From Pleurodeles waltl (Eukaryota; Chordata; Amphibia; Caudata; Salamandridae), in the NCBI RefSeq assembly GCF_031143425.1, contig NC_090447.1, positions 27,370,238 through 27,434,237 of the forward strand: a stretch of 64,000 bases of DNA, read 5' to 3'. A model generated the notes under the pieces. It was not told where the DNA came from and did no database searches. It saw nothing but the letters and a program-made list of their open reading frames with translations. Every line of letters starts with the position of its first letter. Position 1 is the first letter of the stretch. The translations under genes were made by a program, and so were the position numbers. This document shows, in pieces, positions 11,501-22,379 of this stretch.

Positions 11501-11775
11501 GGGCATTGACCTGTTGGCCATTTCTACACCCCCTGGGGGCAGATGGGCCTATTTTCCTAGGCCCACCTGCCCCCAAGGGGGGCAGAAGCCACTTAGGCAC
11601 CCGGGATAGTGTTGTGTGTGTTTTTTTGTTTGTTTGAGGGCTGTCCCCTTTGGCAAGGGTCGCTCTCCATGGGGACACACTACTAAAGGTATTTTCTGGC
11701 TTCCTTCGGGCAGACAGGCCGATTTTTTTAGTAGGCCCATCTGCCCCTATGGCAGAATCCACTTAGGCACCAATT
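8515..11775. repeat. 171-bp minisatellite with 343-bp higher-order period
   Basis: About 19 monomers are marked by ccagggat at a mean spacing near 171 bp. Two monomer types alternate: one starts with T-rich or TTTTTATTTGTTT spacers, the other with GT microsatellites before TTAGTGGATGGGG. The alternation gives a dimer of about 343 bp. Each monomer holds nested palindromes (ctgcccccaaggggggcag). One monomer near 10070-10200 is shortened by about 41 bp. The many open frames on both strands are a by-product of base composition and period, not genes. Confidence 0.85.
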
Positions 11776-12287
11776 TCTAAATGTTTGATGGTGGGGTGTT
11801 TGTCAACTGAAGAAGTCTTTGCATTTGTGATAAAAAATGTTTTCCTCCTTTTTGTTCTAGTTCAAAGCTTTTGCTTTATTTGCTGTGGCTCCTTGCGGTT
11901 TTGGCGGTGGTTGACCTGCAGTTTGCACAGTTGCATGTTTTAGGTAAGTAAAAACAATTTACTCCAAAGGAGTATTGTTGCCATGCGTGAATGACATGTT
12001 TGTAGGGGGTGTACTAAATGCAGGATTGTGTGTGAAATTGTCCTTAGGTTTGTGCACAATGATATTTGTTTTGTCTTATTTCTAATTTGCCTTTCTTTCT
12101 TTATTTTTAGTGGGATATCATTGGTGATTGCTGTGTAGTTGCTGGTGAATCAAGCTTTTTCAGGCAAGTGAGCGGTATAGTTTTTGAGTTTATAACTCTT
12201 ACTAACAAAGCTACACTTTGTTACTTGTCTTACACAGTGCTGGTTGTTGGTGGTGAATTTGTCCAGTTAATTTTAGCAGGAGAGATC
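11776..12287 (+). other. piggyBac transposase 5' leader with a probable intron (11944-12110)
   Basis: The sequence GTAAGTAAAA follows TTTTAG at 11944. A pyrimidine-rich tract ending TTTATTTTTAG lies at 12101-12110, which together define a plausible 167-bp GT-AG intron in the 5' untranslated leader. The upstream promoter is not obvious. The first good start codon is at 12288. Confidence 0.4.
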
Positions 12288-14079
12288 ATGGCTAGCTGCA
12301 GGATGACCGCTCAGCAGGTGGTTGGTATGCTTTTTGAGTCACAGTCTGATCATGACTATGAGACGGACTCTGCATCTGAGGCAGAGGAGGAAGTCAGAGA
12401 TTCTGGCAGTGATGTTTCTGTTGGAGGGGAATCTTCTGATGATGAAGCCACACTCAGTGCAGATGAAGGGCATGTTTTAGAGGAGGACATTGATGTGCCA
12501 ATAGTGCAGCAACCTGGGGCCGAAAGGTTTCCCGTTATAAGACCTGATGTCTGGGTTGCCCCAAACATGGAGCAGCCAGAGTTGCCTGCCTTTACTGGTC
12601 TCTCGGGGTGTAACGCCAATACAGAGAACTTTATGCCTATCAATTTCTTTGAGTTATTCATGGATGATATGTTTTTGGAAGAGATTGTTGAGCAGACTAA
12701 TTTGTATGCGGAGCAGCATTTGACGGACACCGCTGCTAGACTTAGGCCACACTCTAGAGCTGCCCAGTGGATTCCCACAAATTTGGAGGAGTTAAAAAAG
12801 TTTTTGGGTTTGACTTTTTTGATGGGGTTGATAAGGAAGCCGTCACTGGCTTCTTATTGGTCTACTAGTCCCTTGATGGCAACAGCTATATTTCCAGCGA
12901 CCATGAGTCGTAATCGGTATTTGCTTCTTCTTAGGATGCTGCATTTTGTTGACAATGCATTAGCCTTGCCACGAGATCACCCAGATTCTGACCGTCTTTT
13001 TAAGATTAGGTCTGTCCTTGATCATTTTGTAGATCGGTTTTCGGAGGTCTATGTTCCAGGCAAAGAGTTAAGTGTGGACGAGTCTTTGGTCCTCTTCAAG
13101 GGTCGTTTGGTTTTTAGGCAGTACATTCCTAGCAAAAGGGCACGATGTGCAATTAAATTGTATATGCTGTCTGAAAGTAGGACAGGATATGTGTATAGTT
13201 TCCGTGTGTACACTGGTAGGGATTCCAATATTGACCCCCCTGGTTGTCCTCCCACTTTTGGAGTTACTGAGAAAATTGTGTGGGATCTTGATAGACGACT
13301 GTTCAATAAAGGTCACCATTTGTATGTAGATAACTTCTACACTGGTGTGCAATTGTTCAAGGAATTGTTTAGAGTGGACACAGTTGCTTGTGGCACAATC
13401 CGTTCTAACCGGAAAGGCTATCCAAGGGAGCTTGTCTGTAAAAAACTTGAGAGAGGACAGTGCTGTGCCTTGCGGAACGAGGAGCTGCTAGCTTTGAAAT
13501 TTTCAGACTAGAGGGATGTCTACATGCTAAGTACCATCCATGATGAGAGTACTTCCCCTGTGACTGTTTGGGGCCAGGTTGCTGAAGTGTGCAAACCTGT
13601 GTGCATTTTAGATTATAATAAGCACATGGGAGGTGTAGATAGAGTTGACCAGAGGTTGGAACCTTATACTGCTATTCGTAAGTCTTACGTTTGGTATAAG
13701 AAGTTAGCACTTCACCTCTTCCACTTAGCAACCTTCAATGCTTTTATTGTGTTTAGGGATAGGTCTCCAGAGTCAAAGATGACATTTGTGAAATTTCAGG
13801 AGTCAGTGATAGAGAGCCTTATTGTGGTGGAACAGGCCAGAGTTCCTAGAGAAGCAGTGGTGGAGGATGTGGCTAGATTGAAAGATCGCCACTTTGCTGA
13901 GCACATTCCTCCCACACCCAAAAAAGACTTTCCAGCTAAGAAATGTAGAGTGTTTTTGAAGAGGTATCCGGAGGGAGACTCGAATGTACTGCCCAGATTG
14001 TCCTTCAAAGCCTGGGCTGTGTGTCGGTGCTTGTTTTAAGAATTACCACACCCAGAAGAATTTCTGGGAACAACCATGA
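12288..14079 (+). pseudogene. piggyBac transposase, broken by one stop and one frameshift
   Basis: This is the DDE transposase that cuts and pastes piggyBac elements at TTAA. The start ATG at 12288 precedes an acidic Ser/Asp/Glu-rich N-terminus (about residues 15-70), as is usual in the family. The fold core follows with WIPTNLEELKKFLG, FKGRLVFRQYIPSKRA and CGTIRSNRKGYP. Catalytic aspartates are visible: D264 in SVDES, D348 in YVDNFY, and those in MGGVDRVDQ past the stop. A TAG at 13509-13511 interrupts the conserved LALKFSD-RDVYML stretch, where family members normally have a lysine, so a single AAG-to-TAG change is likely. Near 13975 the frame shifts. In the other frame the cysteine-rich C-terminal finger (YCPDCP, LCVGACFKNYH) continues to a TGA at 14077-14079. 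The length is near the usual 580-600 residues. The copy looks recently inactivated. Confidence 0.85.
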
Positions 14080-15293
14080 GTGTAAACTCATGTCTGTTTT
14101 GTATTTTCATGTGTTTAGTTTCATGGTTAGCATTTCTGTCATGTTCTTAGTTAGAGCTTTTGTGTTTGTAGTTTTGTAATTCTTTCTACTTAGTTAGGGG
14201 TTCCTCTGTTAAAAAAAAAAAAAAATATGATGCCATTGTGTGTGGAGTGGGGCTTGGCTGAGAGTGTAAATATTGACTTGCTATTGGCTACTGCAACACA
14301 CTGCCAGCCAAACACCAGTCCACACACTCCCATCAGCTGGTGTGATTGTTGTATCAGGCATGTGGGCGTATGTAAGTGGTGGGCCCTTGAGTGGCGCTGT
14401 CTGTCGATGTGAGTGTTGTAATGTGCTGGGCCCGTGGCTGGCGGTGTGAATGGCCTTGTGTGTGTCATGTATGAAAGTTGTGTGAATGGACTGTAAAGCG
14501 GTTGGTGCCTTGTCGCGGCTTTACAGCTCACGAGCTGTGAGTCATTGGTTCAGTTTTTTGCCTTTCAGTTACTAACAGTGCATTTCATTTTTGTGAAAGC
14601 TCTTGTTAGTAAAATTTGATCCACTGAACCATCACTCACCCTCGTGCCAAATCCAACCAGTATGTGTGGTAAAAATGACAAAACCTGCTCCGCTGTAATC
14701 AGGCGTCGCAGCACACCTGTGACACGCTAGGTGCCTCAGGTGGGACCCCGATGATGAAGCATGCCACCAACTTGGTTGGTGGGTGAGGGGTCTTTTTCAC
14801 ATAACCTAAGTGTGTTTCTTTTCAAAATTTTAGTGTTTGGCACATCACGGACGTATGTGGGCACATCAAAACGATATATTACAAAACTACCTGTGTTTGG
14901 GGGGCAGAGGGCACCTATGTTTTTGGTCCTGTGTGCGGCCTTCATCTAGGGAAACCTACCAAACCCAGACATTTTTTAAAACTAGGCACCCCAAGGAGTC
15001 CAGGGAGGTGTGGCTTGCGTGGATCCCCCAACATTTTCTTACCCAGACTCCTCTGTAAACCTCAAAATGTACTTAAAAAATCATATTTTCCTTACTTTTC
15101 TTCATAGGATCACCACTCGAGCACAAAATTCCTACTCCCCAGTGTTCCCCTCAGTCTCCCAAGTAAAATGACACCTCACTTATGTGGGTCCCCAAAGCAG
15201 AGTCAGTCTAAAGATCTATAAAAGAATATGTCCTTATAAACTTGCTGTGCTATCCCCTCTATCTCTACAAGTTTTGGGCCTTATTCTGTTGCA
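14080..15293. other. piggyBac right arm, non-coding
   Basis: The stretch contains an A14 run at 14212-14225, and its short frames lack family motifs. The end grades into the first partial 383-bp repeat. It is interpreted as 3' untranslated and internal sequence of the transposon. Confidence 0.5.
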
Positions 15294-18200
15294 GGCACCT
15301 GGCCCACCCACACAAGTGAGGTATCATTTTTATCGGGAGACTTGGGGGAACACTAGGTGGAAGGAAATTTGTGGCTCCACTCAGATTCCAGAACTTTCTG
15401 TCACCGAAATGTGTGGAAAATGTGTTTTTTTAGACAGAATTTGAGGTTTGCAAAGGATTCTGGGTAACAGAACCTGGTCAGAGCCCCGCAAGCCACCCCA
15501 GCTTGGATTCCCCTAGGTCTCTAGTTTTCAAAAATGCACAGGTTTGGTAGGTTTCCCTAGGTGCCGGCTGAGCTAGAGGCCAAAATCTACAGGTAGGCAC
15601 TGTTTTCAATGAAAAAATTTGATGTGTCCACGTTGCGTTTTGGGGTGTCTCCTGTCGCGGGCGCTAGGCCTACCCACACAAGTGAGGTATCATTTTTATC
15701 GGGAGACATGGAGGAACGCTGGGTGGAAGGAAATTCGTGGCTCCACTCAGATTCCAGAACTTTCTGCCACAGAAATGTGAGGAACATGTGTTTTTTTAGC
15801 CAAATTTTGAGGTTTGCAAAGAATTCTGGGTAACAGAACCTGGTCCGAGCCACACAAGTCACCCCATCTTGGATTCCCCTAGGTCTCTAGTTTTCAGAAA
15901 TGCACAGGTTTGGTAGGTTTCCCTAGGTGGCGGCTGAGCTACAAGCCAAAATCTACAGGTAGGCACTTTGCAAAAAACACCTCTGTTTTCCTTCAAAAAT
16001 TTGGCTGTGTCCACGTTGCGCTTTGGGGCATTTCCTGTCACGGGCGCTAGGCCTACCCACACAAGTGAGGTATCATTTTTATCGGGACACGTGGGGGAAC
16101 GCTGGGTGGAAGGAAATTCGTGGCTCCTCTCAGATTCCAGAACTTTCTGCCACAGAAATGTGAGGAACATGTGTTTTTTTAGCTAAATTTTGAGGTTTGC
16201 AAAGGATTCTGGGTAACAGAACCTGGTCCGAGCCACACAAGTCACCCCATCTTGGATTCCCCTAGGTCTCTAGTTTTTAGAAATGCACAGGTTTGGTAGG
16301 TTTCCCTAGGTGGCGGCTGAGCTACAAGCCAAAATCTACAGGTAGGCACTTTGCAAAAAACACCTCTGTTTTCCTTCACAAATTTGGATGTGTCCACGTT
16401 GCGCTTTGGGGCGTTTTCTGTCGCGGGCGCTAGGCCTACCCACACAAGTGAGGTATCATTTTTATCGGGAGACGTGGGGGAACGCTGGGTGGAAGGAAAT
16501 TCGTGGCTCCTCTCAGATTCCCGAACTTTCTGCCACAGAAATGTGAGGAACATGTGTTTTTTTAGCCAAATTTTGAGGTTTGCAAAGGATTCTGGGTAAC
16601 AGAACCTGGTCCGAGCCACACAAGTCACCCCATCTTGGATTCCCCTAGGTCTCTAGTTTTCAGAAATGCACAGGTTTGGTAGGTTTCCCTGGGTGGCGGC
16701 TGAGCTACAAGCCAAAATCTACAGGTAGGCACTTTGCAAAAAACACCTCTGTTTTCCTTCACAAATTTGGATGTGTCCACGTTGCGCTTTGGGGTGTTTC
16801 CTGTCGCGGGCGCTAGGCCTACCCACACAAGTGAGGTATCATTTGTATCGGGAGACGTGGGGGAACGCTGGGTGGAAGGAAATTCGTGGCTCCTCTCAGA
16901 TTCCAGAACTTTCTGCCACAGAAATGTGAGGAACATGTGTTTTTTTAGCCAGATTTTGAGTTTTGCAAAGGATTCTGGGTAACAGAACCTGGTCCGAGCC
17001 ACACAAGTCACCCCATCTTGGATTCCCCTAGGTCTCTAGTTTTCAGAAATGCACAGGTTTGGTAGGTTTCCCTAGGTGGCGGCTGAGCTACAAGCCAAAA
17101 TCTACAGGTAGGCACTTTGCAAAAAACACCTCTGTTTTCCTTCACAAATTTGGATGTGTCCACGTTGCGCTTTGGGGCGTTTCCTGTCGCGGGCGCTAGG
17201 CCTACCCACACAAGTGAGGTATCATTTTTATCGGGAGACGTGGGGGAACGCTGGGTGGAAGGAAATTTGTGGCTCCTCTCAGATTCCAGAACTTTCTGCC
17301 ACAGAAATTTTAGGAACATGTGTTTTTTTAGCCAAATTATGAGGTTTGCAAAGGATTCTGGGTAACAGAACCTGGTCCGAGCCACACAAGTCACCCCATC
17401 TTGGATTCCCCTAGGTCTCTAGTTTTCAGAAATGCACAGGTTTGGTAGGTTTCCCTAGGTGGCGGCTGAGCTACAGGCCAAAATCTACAGGTAGGCACTT
17501 TGCAAAAAACACCTCTGTTTTCCTTCAAAAATTTGGCTGTGTCCACGTTGCGCTTTGGGGCATTTCCTTTCACGGGCGCTAGGCCTACCCACACAAGTGA
17601 GGTATCATTTTTATCGGGAGACGTGGGGGAACGCTGGGTGGAAGGAAATTCGTGGCTCCTCTCAGATTCCAGAACTTTCTGCCACAGAAATGTGAGGAAC
17701 ATGTGTTTTTTTAGCTAAATTTTGAGGTTTGCAAAGGATTCTGGGTAACAGAACCTGGTCCGAGCCACACAAGTCACCCCATCTTGGATTCCCCTAGGTC
17801 TCTAGTTTTCAGAAATGCACAGGTTTGGTAGGTTTCCCTAGGTGGCGGCTGAGCTACAAGCCAAAATGTACAGGTAGGCACTTTGCAAAAAACACCTCTG
17901 TTTTCCTTCACAAATTTGGATGTGTCCACGTTGCGCTTTGGGGTGTTTTCTGTCGCGGGCGCTAGGCCTACCCACACAAGTGAGGTATCATTTTTATCGG
18001 GAGACGTGGGGGAACGCTGGGTGAAAGGAAATTTGTGGCTCCTCTCAGATTCCAGAACTTTCTGCCACAGAAATATGAGGAACATGTGTTCTTTTAGCCA
18101 AATTTTGAGGTTTGCAAAGGATTCTGGGTAACAGAACCTGGTCCGAGCCACACAAGTCACCCCATCTTGGATTCCCCTAGGTCTCTAGTTTTCAGAAATG

Positions 18201-18389
18201 CACAGGTTTGGTAGGTTTCCCTAGGTGGCGGCTGAGCTAGAGGCCAAAATCTACAGGTAGGCACTTTTCTAAAAACAGCTCTGTTTTCTGTGATGTGTCC
18301 ACTTTGTGTTTTGGGGTATATCCTGTCGCGGGCGCTAGGCCTACCCACACAAGTGAGGTATCATTTTTATCGGGAGACTTGGGGGAACA
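15294..18389. repeat. 383-bp tandem array, about eight units
   Basis: Equivalent points recur at 15859, 16242, 16625, 17008, 17391, 17774 and 18157, exactly 383 bp apart. There is a shorter first interval (15587 to 15859) and degraded outer units. Neighbouring units differ at only a few positions. Each carries caggcgctaggcc-like and cccacacaagtgaggtatc blocks. Most units keep a 128-codon minus-strand frame and an 82-codon plus-strand frame. 383 is not a multiple of 3, so frames cannot join across units. No family similarity is recognised, and the frames are probably a homogenised accident. Confidence 0.9.
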
Positions 18390-19457
18390 TAGAATAGCAA
18401 AACAAGTGTTACTGCCCCTTGTCTTTCTCTACATTTTTTCCTTCCAAATGTAAGACAGTGTGTAAAAAAGACATCTATTTGAGAAATGCCCTGTAATTCA
18501 CATGCTAGTATGGGCACCCCGGAATTCAGAGATGTGCAAATAACCACTGCTTCTCAACACCTTATCTTGTGCCCATTTTGGAAATACAAAGGTTTTCTTG
18601 ATAGCTATTTTTTACTCTTTATATTTCAGCAAATGAATTGCTGTATACCCGGCATAGATTGAAAACCCACTGCAGGGTGCAGGTCATTTATTGGCTCTGG
18701 GTACCCAGAGTTCTTTATGAACCTATAAGCCCTATATATCCCCGCAACCAGAAGAGTCCAGCAGACGTAACGGTATATTGCTTTCGAAAATCTGACATTG
18801 CTGGAAAAAGTTACAGAGTAAAACGTAGAGAAAAATTGATGTTTTTTTCACCTCAATTTCAATATTTTACTTTTTCAGTTGTTATTTTCTGTAGGAAACC
18901 CTTGTAGGATCTACACAAATTACCCCTTGCTGAATTCAGATTTTTGTCTACTTTTCGAAAATGTTGCGGTTTCTGGGATCCAGCGTTGGTTTCATGCCCA
19001 TTTCTGTCACTGACTGGAAGGAGGCTGAAAGCACAAAAAATCGTAAAAATGGGGTATGTCCCAGTAAAATGCCAAAATTGTGTTGAAAAATTGGGTTTTC
19101 TGATTCAAGTCTGCCTGTTCCTGAAAGCTGGGAAGCTGGTGATTTTATCACCGCAAACCCTTTGTTGATGCCCTTTTCAGGGAAAAAACCACAAGCCTTC
19201 TTCTGCAGCCCATTTTTCCAATTTTTTTGAAAAAAACGAAATTTTCACTGTTTTTTGGCTAATTTCTTGGCCTCCTTCTGGGGAACCCACAAAGTCTGGG
19301 TATCTCTAGAATCCCTAGGATGTTGGAAAAAAAGGACGCAAATTTGGCGTGGGTAGCTTATGTGAACAAAAAGTTATGAGGGCCTAAGCGCGAACTGCTC
19401 CAAATACCCAAAAAAAGGCTCGGCACAGGAGGGGGAAAAGGCCTGGCAGCGAAGGGG
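18390..19457. other. piggyBac right terminal region
   Basis: This non-coding sequence ends in the inverted terminal repeat GCAGCGAAGGGG just before TTAA at 19458. Runs such as ttttttgaaaaaaacg around 19220 are AT-rich. No gene is visible. Confidence 0.6.
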
Positions 19458-19477
19458 TTAAATACACCTCTTAAATA

Positions 19478-20525
19478 ACTAATCCATTGGTAAAGACCAC
19501 CACATTACGAATCTGGCGGTTAAGAAACTGCCACAATGCTGCCAGTCCCGCCGATCCGGCTGTGAGCTCCTCGGGCCCACCACGAAAACCGTGGAGGTAA
19601 CACACCCAGTGACAGGAATCCCTATTCCTTTCTCCAGCACATACACCCCCACACCTCCACACAGTTGCAAAAACTCCCCCACCCGTCCATACACTTGCAG
19701 GCACCTCCCTCCATCTGACCGCATGCATACAAACAACCCCACCCGACCGCATGCATGCATACAAACTACACCACTCCCTCTCACACTGACATACACCCAC
19801 CCCTACTCGCTCTCACACTGACATACATGCACCCTGACTTGCTCTCACACTGACATACACATACCCCCACTCGCTCTCACACTGACATACACACACTCCC
19901 ACTTATCAACACACTCCCTGACATAACCCCCTACTCATCCGCACACCTTCAGACACGCACCCCCACGCAACACACTCCCTGACATACACCCCTTACTCGT
20001 TTGCATGCACCAATACAAACACCCCTGCTCGCATGCATCCCAATACACACACCTACTCACTCACACCCCAACACACACCCCTCTGCTTCCATTCAGACAC
20101 ACACCCTCCAAGCACACACACATACATACATACACCCACATACACGCGCACATCCATACTTCTACACATACACGCACACACAGCCCCCCCCTTCGGATGG
20201 TATGCCTACCTGTCTGGGCGAGGTGGTCATCCGGGAGGAGACGGGTGTCAGCGTTTCCACCGCCAGCATCATACCTCTGTGCAGGAACCGTTGTGCTGTA
20301 TTACATCTCGTAATACAGTGGGCGGAGTCCTTTTGGCGTGGCAGTGCTGACAGTGGAACAGTCTCTCACCCGCCGTCAGTCAGGCTGACGGTGTCAGATT
20401 TCCACCCTTAAATGGGTGGAAATCCTTGGGTGAGTCCAAATACGGCAGTCTTCGGACTGCCAACACTGGTGGTCTTTGGGCGCCTGCGACTTTCCAAAAG
20501 ACTGCCAAAGTTGTAATGAGGGCCT
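19478..20525. mobile_element. Probable non-autonomous Harbinger-like element with internal minisatellite
   Basis: The right end, read in reverse, starts GGCCCTCATTACAACTTTGG, similar in style to other Harbinger-like ends in the window. The subterminal gcggtc / gactgcc motifs (20405-20510) resemble cggcggttaag near the left edge. Both the left boundary and a target duplication are uncertain. The interior is CA-rich simple sequence with no gene. Confidence 0.4.
19764..19890. repeat. Minisatellite of about 32-36 bp, four copies
   Basis: The phrase ctctcacactgacatacac recurs four times with short variable spacers. CA-rich sequence continues to about 20185. Confidence 0.75.
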
Positions 20526-20734
20526 AAATGTTTATTTTGTTTTCGTAGTCATTTATGAAAGGAGATTATCCACAGAGTCCGAAGAGTCAGAAAACAACAC
20601 CTTTATCTTTTCAGGTGCATATGTTATATTGCTACTAAAGGAAGTGTTGGTTAGCGGGCTATAGTAAGACAATTAGTAAGGAGGCAAAAACTATCTACAT
20701 CCTTGTTCAGTTCCCTTTTCACAATCCTGTGTGG

Positions 20735-21282
20735 CTTTTCATTGCCTTGTACATATGGAGTAAGGCAACCCTGCGCAAGTCGCTGCGTTACCTCACACTG
20801 CAATAGGGAGGTGTTTCATGGACATGACAATGGGTGTTTCCACACAACACCCATGGCAGTTGACACATTTCCAGATTTACAACATGCCATAAACCTGGGA
20901 ATGCGTCAAAAGTCCACGCCTCCCCGGGGAGGCGTAAGGGAGGTGCAATAAGGAGACATACCATTATTTCTCCTCATTTTTTCCTCCTACTATTTGTGGA
21001 GGAACTCACCTCCATTGATTGTTTTTCTGCAGGAAGGGGTCCCTTCCTGCATAAAACCAATACTGCCAACAACACAGACAACCTTGCCCCATGAAGCCAG
21101 GGTGTCTTTGGGCCTGCGTTGGCACATGGCAGCCCATTGTGCACCAGCGCAGGGGAAGAGGACAGGATTGTGGCATATCTTATAAATACAGCGCTTTCCT
21201 GCCCTTTTCTTTTGATGCAGAGCAGCGCAGCAAGAAGGTTTGCGGCGCTGCCCTGCATCAAAACATTGTAAATGAGGCCCAT
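20735..21282 (-). repeat. Dispersed repeat, copy 2 (reverse orientation)
   Basis: Read on the minus strand from 21282 it begins GGGCCTCATTTACAATG. It then shares the order gcagggcagcgc, aaaagggcagg, gctgtatttataagata and gcaggaagg with the copy at 6458-6760. The terminal GGGCC suggests a Harbinger-like end. The far boundary is approximate. Confidence 0.55.
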
Positions 21283-22379
21283 GGCTTTTAATGTGGGATG
21301 TGTAAGTCTAGCCTTAAGCACTGGCTTATGAGTTTACATCTTGAGTTGTAGAAGCACTAGATTAAGGTTCCACGTTGAAAGCAGAAGTGGTCAGGTGGGG
21401 TTCCTCCAAAAATTGTTTTAAAATTTAACATATGCATTAAGTATGTGACAGTGCGTCAATTGGTTAATTCCCCTGTGTTTCCTCCAGAATACACCACTTT
21501 ACAAAGCTTTTTCAACTTGTAGTGTAGCACTTACGGGTGGTTGGTCTTCTTGCCTCCTTGATAACCTCCACACTCTCCATAGGTAGGTAAAGGTGTCCAA
21601 ATTGTATGACTTCAGAATCTGTGCTGTCCGATCGAGGCTGGCAGGACAAGGAGAACTCTCCCTGGTTGTGCTGTTTGCAGACGTTAGCTGTTTGGCATAC
21701 ATATATGTTTCTGTGGTATATCATTGTTATTAGATTGAGTACCATGTTTGAAATATTTGTTTTTGATTGTGAATCCCAGTGCAAATAAGTTGGGTATGAC
21801 CGTCTTTATGCTGTTCCGGCATTGTTAGAGCTTGTCTTTTATCAGCCAGTTGTCTTGAGTGCAGGTATGATTTGAGGTTTTATATGTACCAAGACCACTG
21901 CTAAGCATTTTGGGAATAACATGGATGCCAATTCAAAAGATTCACCTTGAAATATATAATGTGTCCCCATCATACACCAGAAATATTTGCAATGTTCCTT
22001 TTTAATTGGGACATACAATTAAGCATCTGTGCAGTGTATTGTTACTGTATAGTCTCCTTGTCCAGCATCAGGACCACCAGAGGTGTTGGTGTGAATTTTA
22101 TAGTGCTGACAAATTTGTTCAAGAATCTGGTCTTAGTGTAAGGTTTTGTTTTGGCATGAGCAAGCAAACAGAGTAAATGCATGTGTTGTGTCTCTCCTTC
22201 GTGAATCCCTTGATGTCATCTTTCATAAATAGTTCTTGTAGCTCTTGCTTAAGTACATCCTTCTGTTCTTATATTATTGTTTCTTTGGTGATACACTGGG
22301 AGGCCTTGCTTTCAATTCTATAAAATATCCACCCCTTCTGATGTTTACTATTGTATTGCCACATCTGTATAGCTATTAG
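21283..22379. other. Unassigned DNA
   Basis: No family motif, tandem repeat or convincing reading frame is visible. The longest frames are 60-90 codons and overlap on opposite strands. Confidence 0.4.

Larger units (their letters stand above)
8080..19457 (+). mobile_element. Giant piggyBac transposon (about 11.4 kb) with two internal tandem arrays
   Basis: TTAA lies at 8076-8079 and 19458-19461. Immediately inside, the left end reads CCCCTTCTGTGCC and the right end, reversed, reads CCCCTTCGCTGCC, so the termini are imperfect inverted repeats beginning CCCCTTC. TTAA targets and ends starting with CCC are hallmarks of piggyBac. A piggyBac transposase pseudogene (12288-14079) sits in the middle. 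The left arm has chained palindromes and a 171-bp minisatellite. The right arm has a 383-bp tandem array. Typical piggyBac elements are a few kb, so the arrays account for the extra size. Both transposase lesions suggest this copy cannot move itself. Confidence 0.75.

Noticed and set aside
8712..11762. Many frames of 70-210 codons on both strands rich in Pro, Gly and Leu
   Set aside because: They follow the period and base composition of the 171-bp minisatellite, appear on both strands at once, and carry no domain signature.
15587..18348. Repeated 128-codon minus-strand and 82-codon plus-strand frames
   Set aside because: They are identical copies set by the 383-bp unit. The period is not a multiple of three, no start context or family match is seen, and a CRISPR-like reading is excluded by unit size and a eukaryotic setting.
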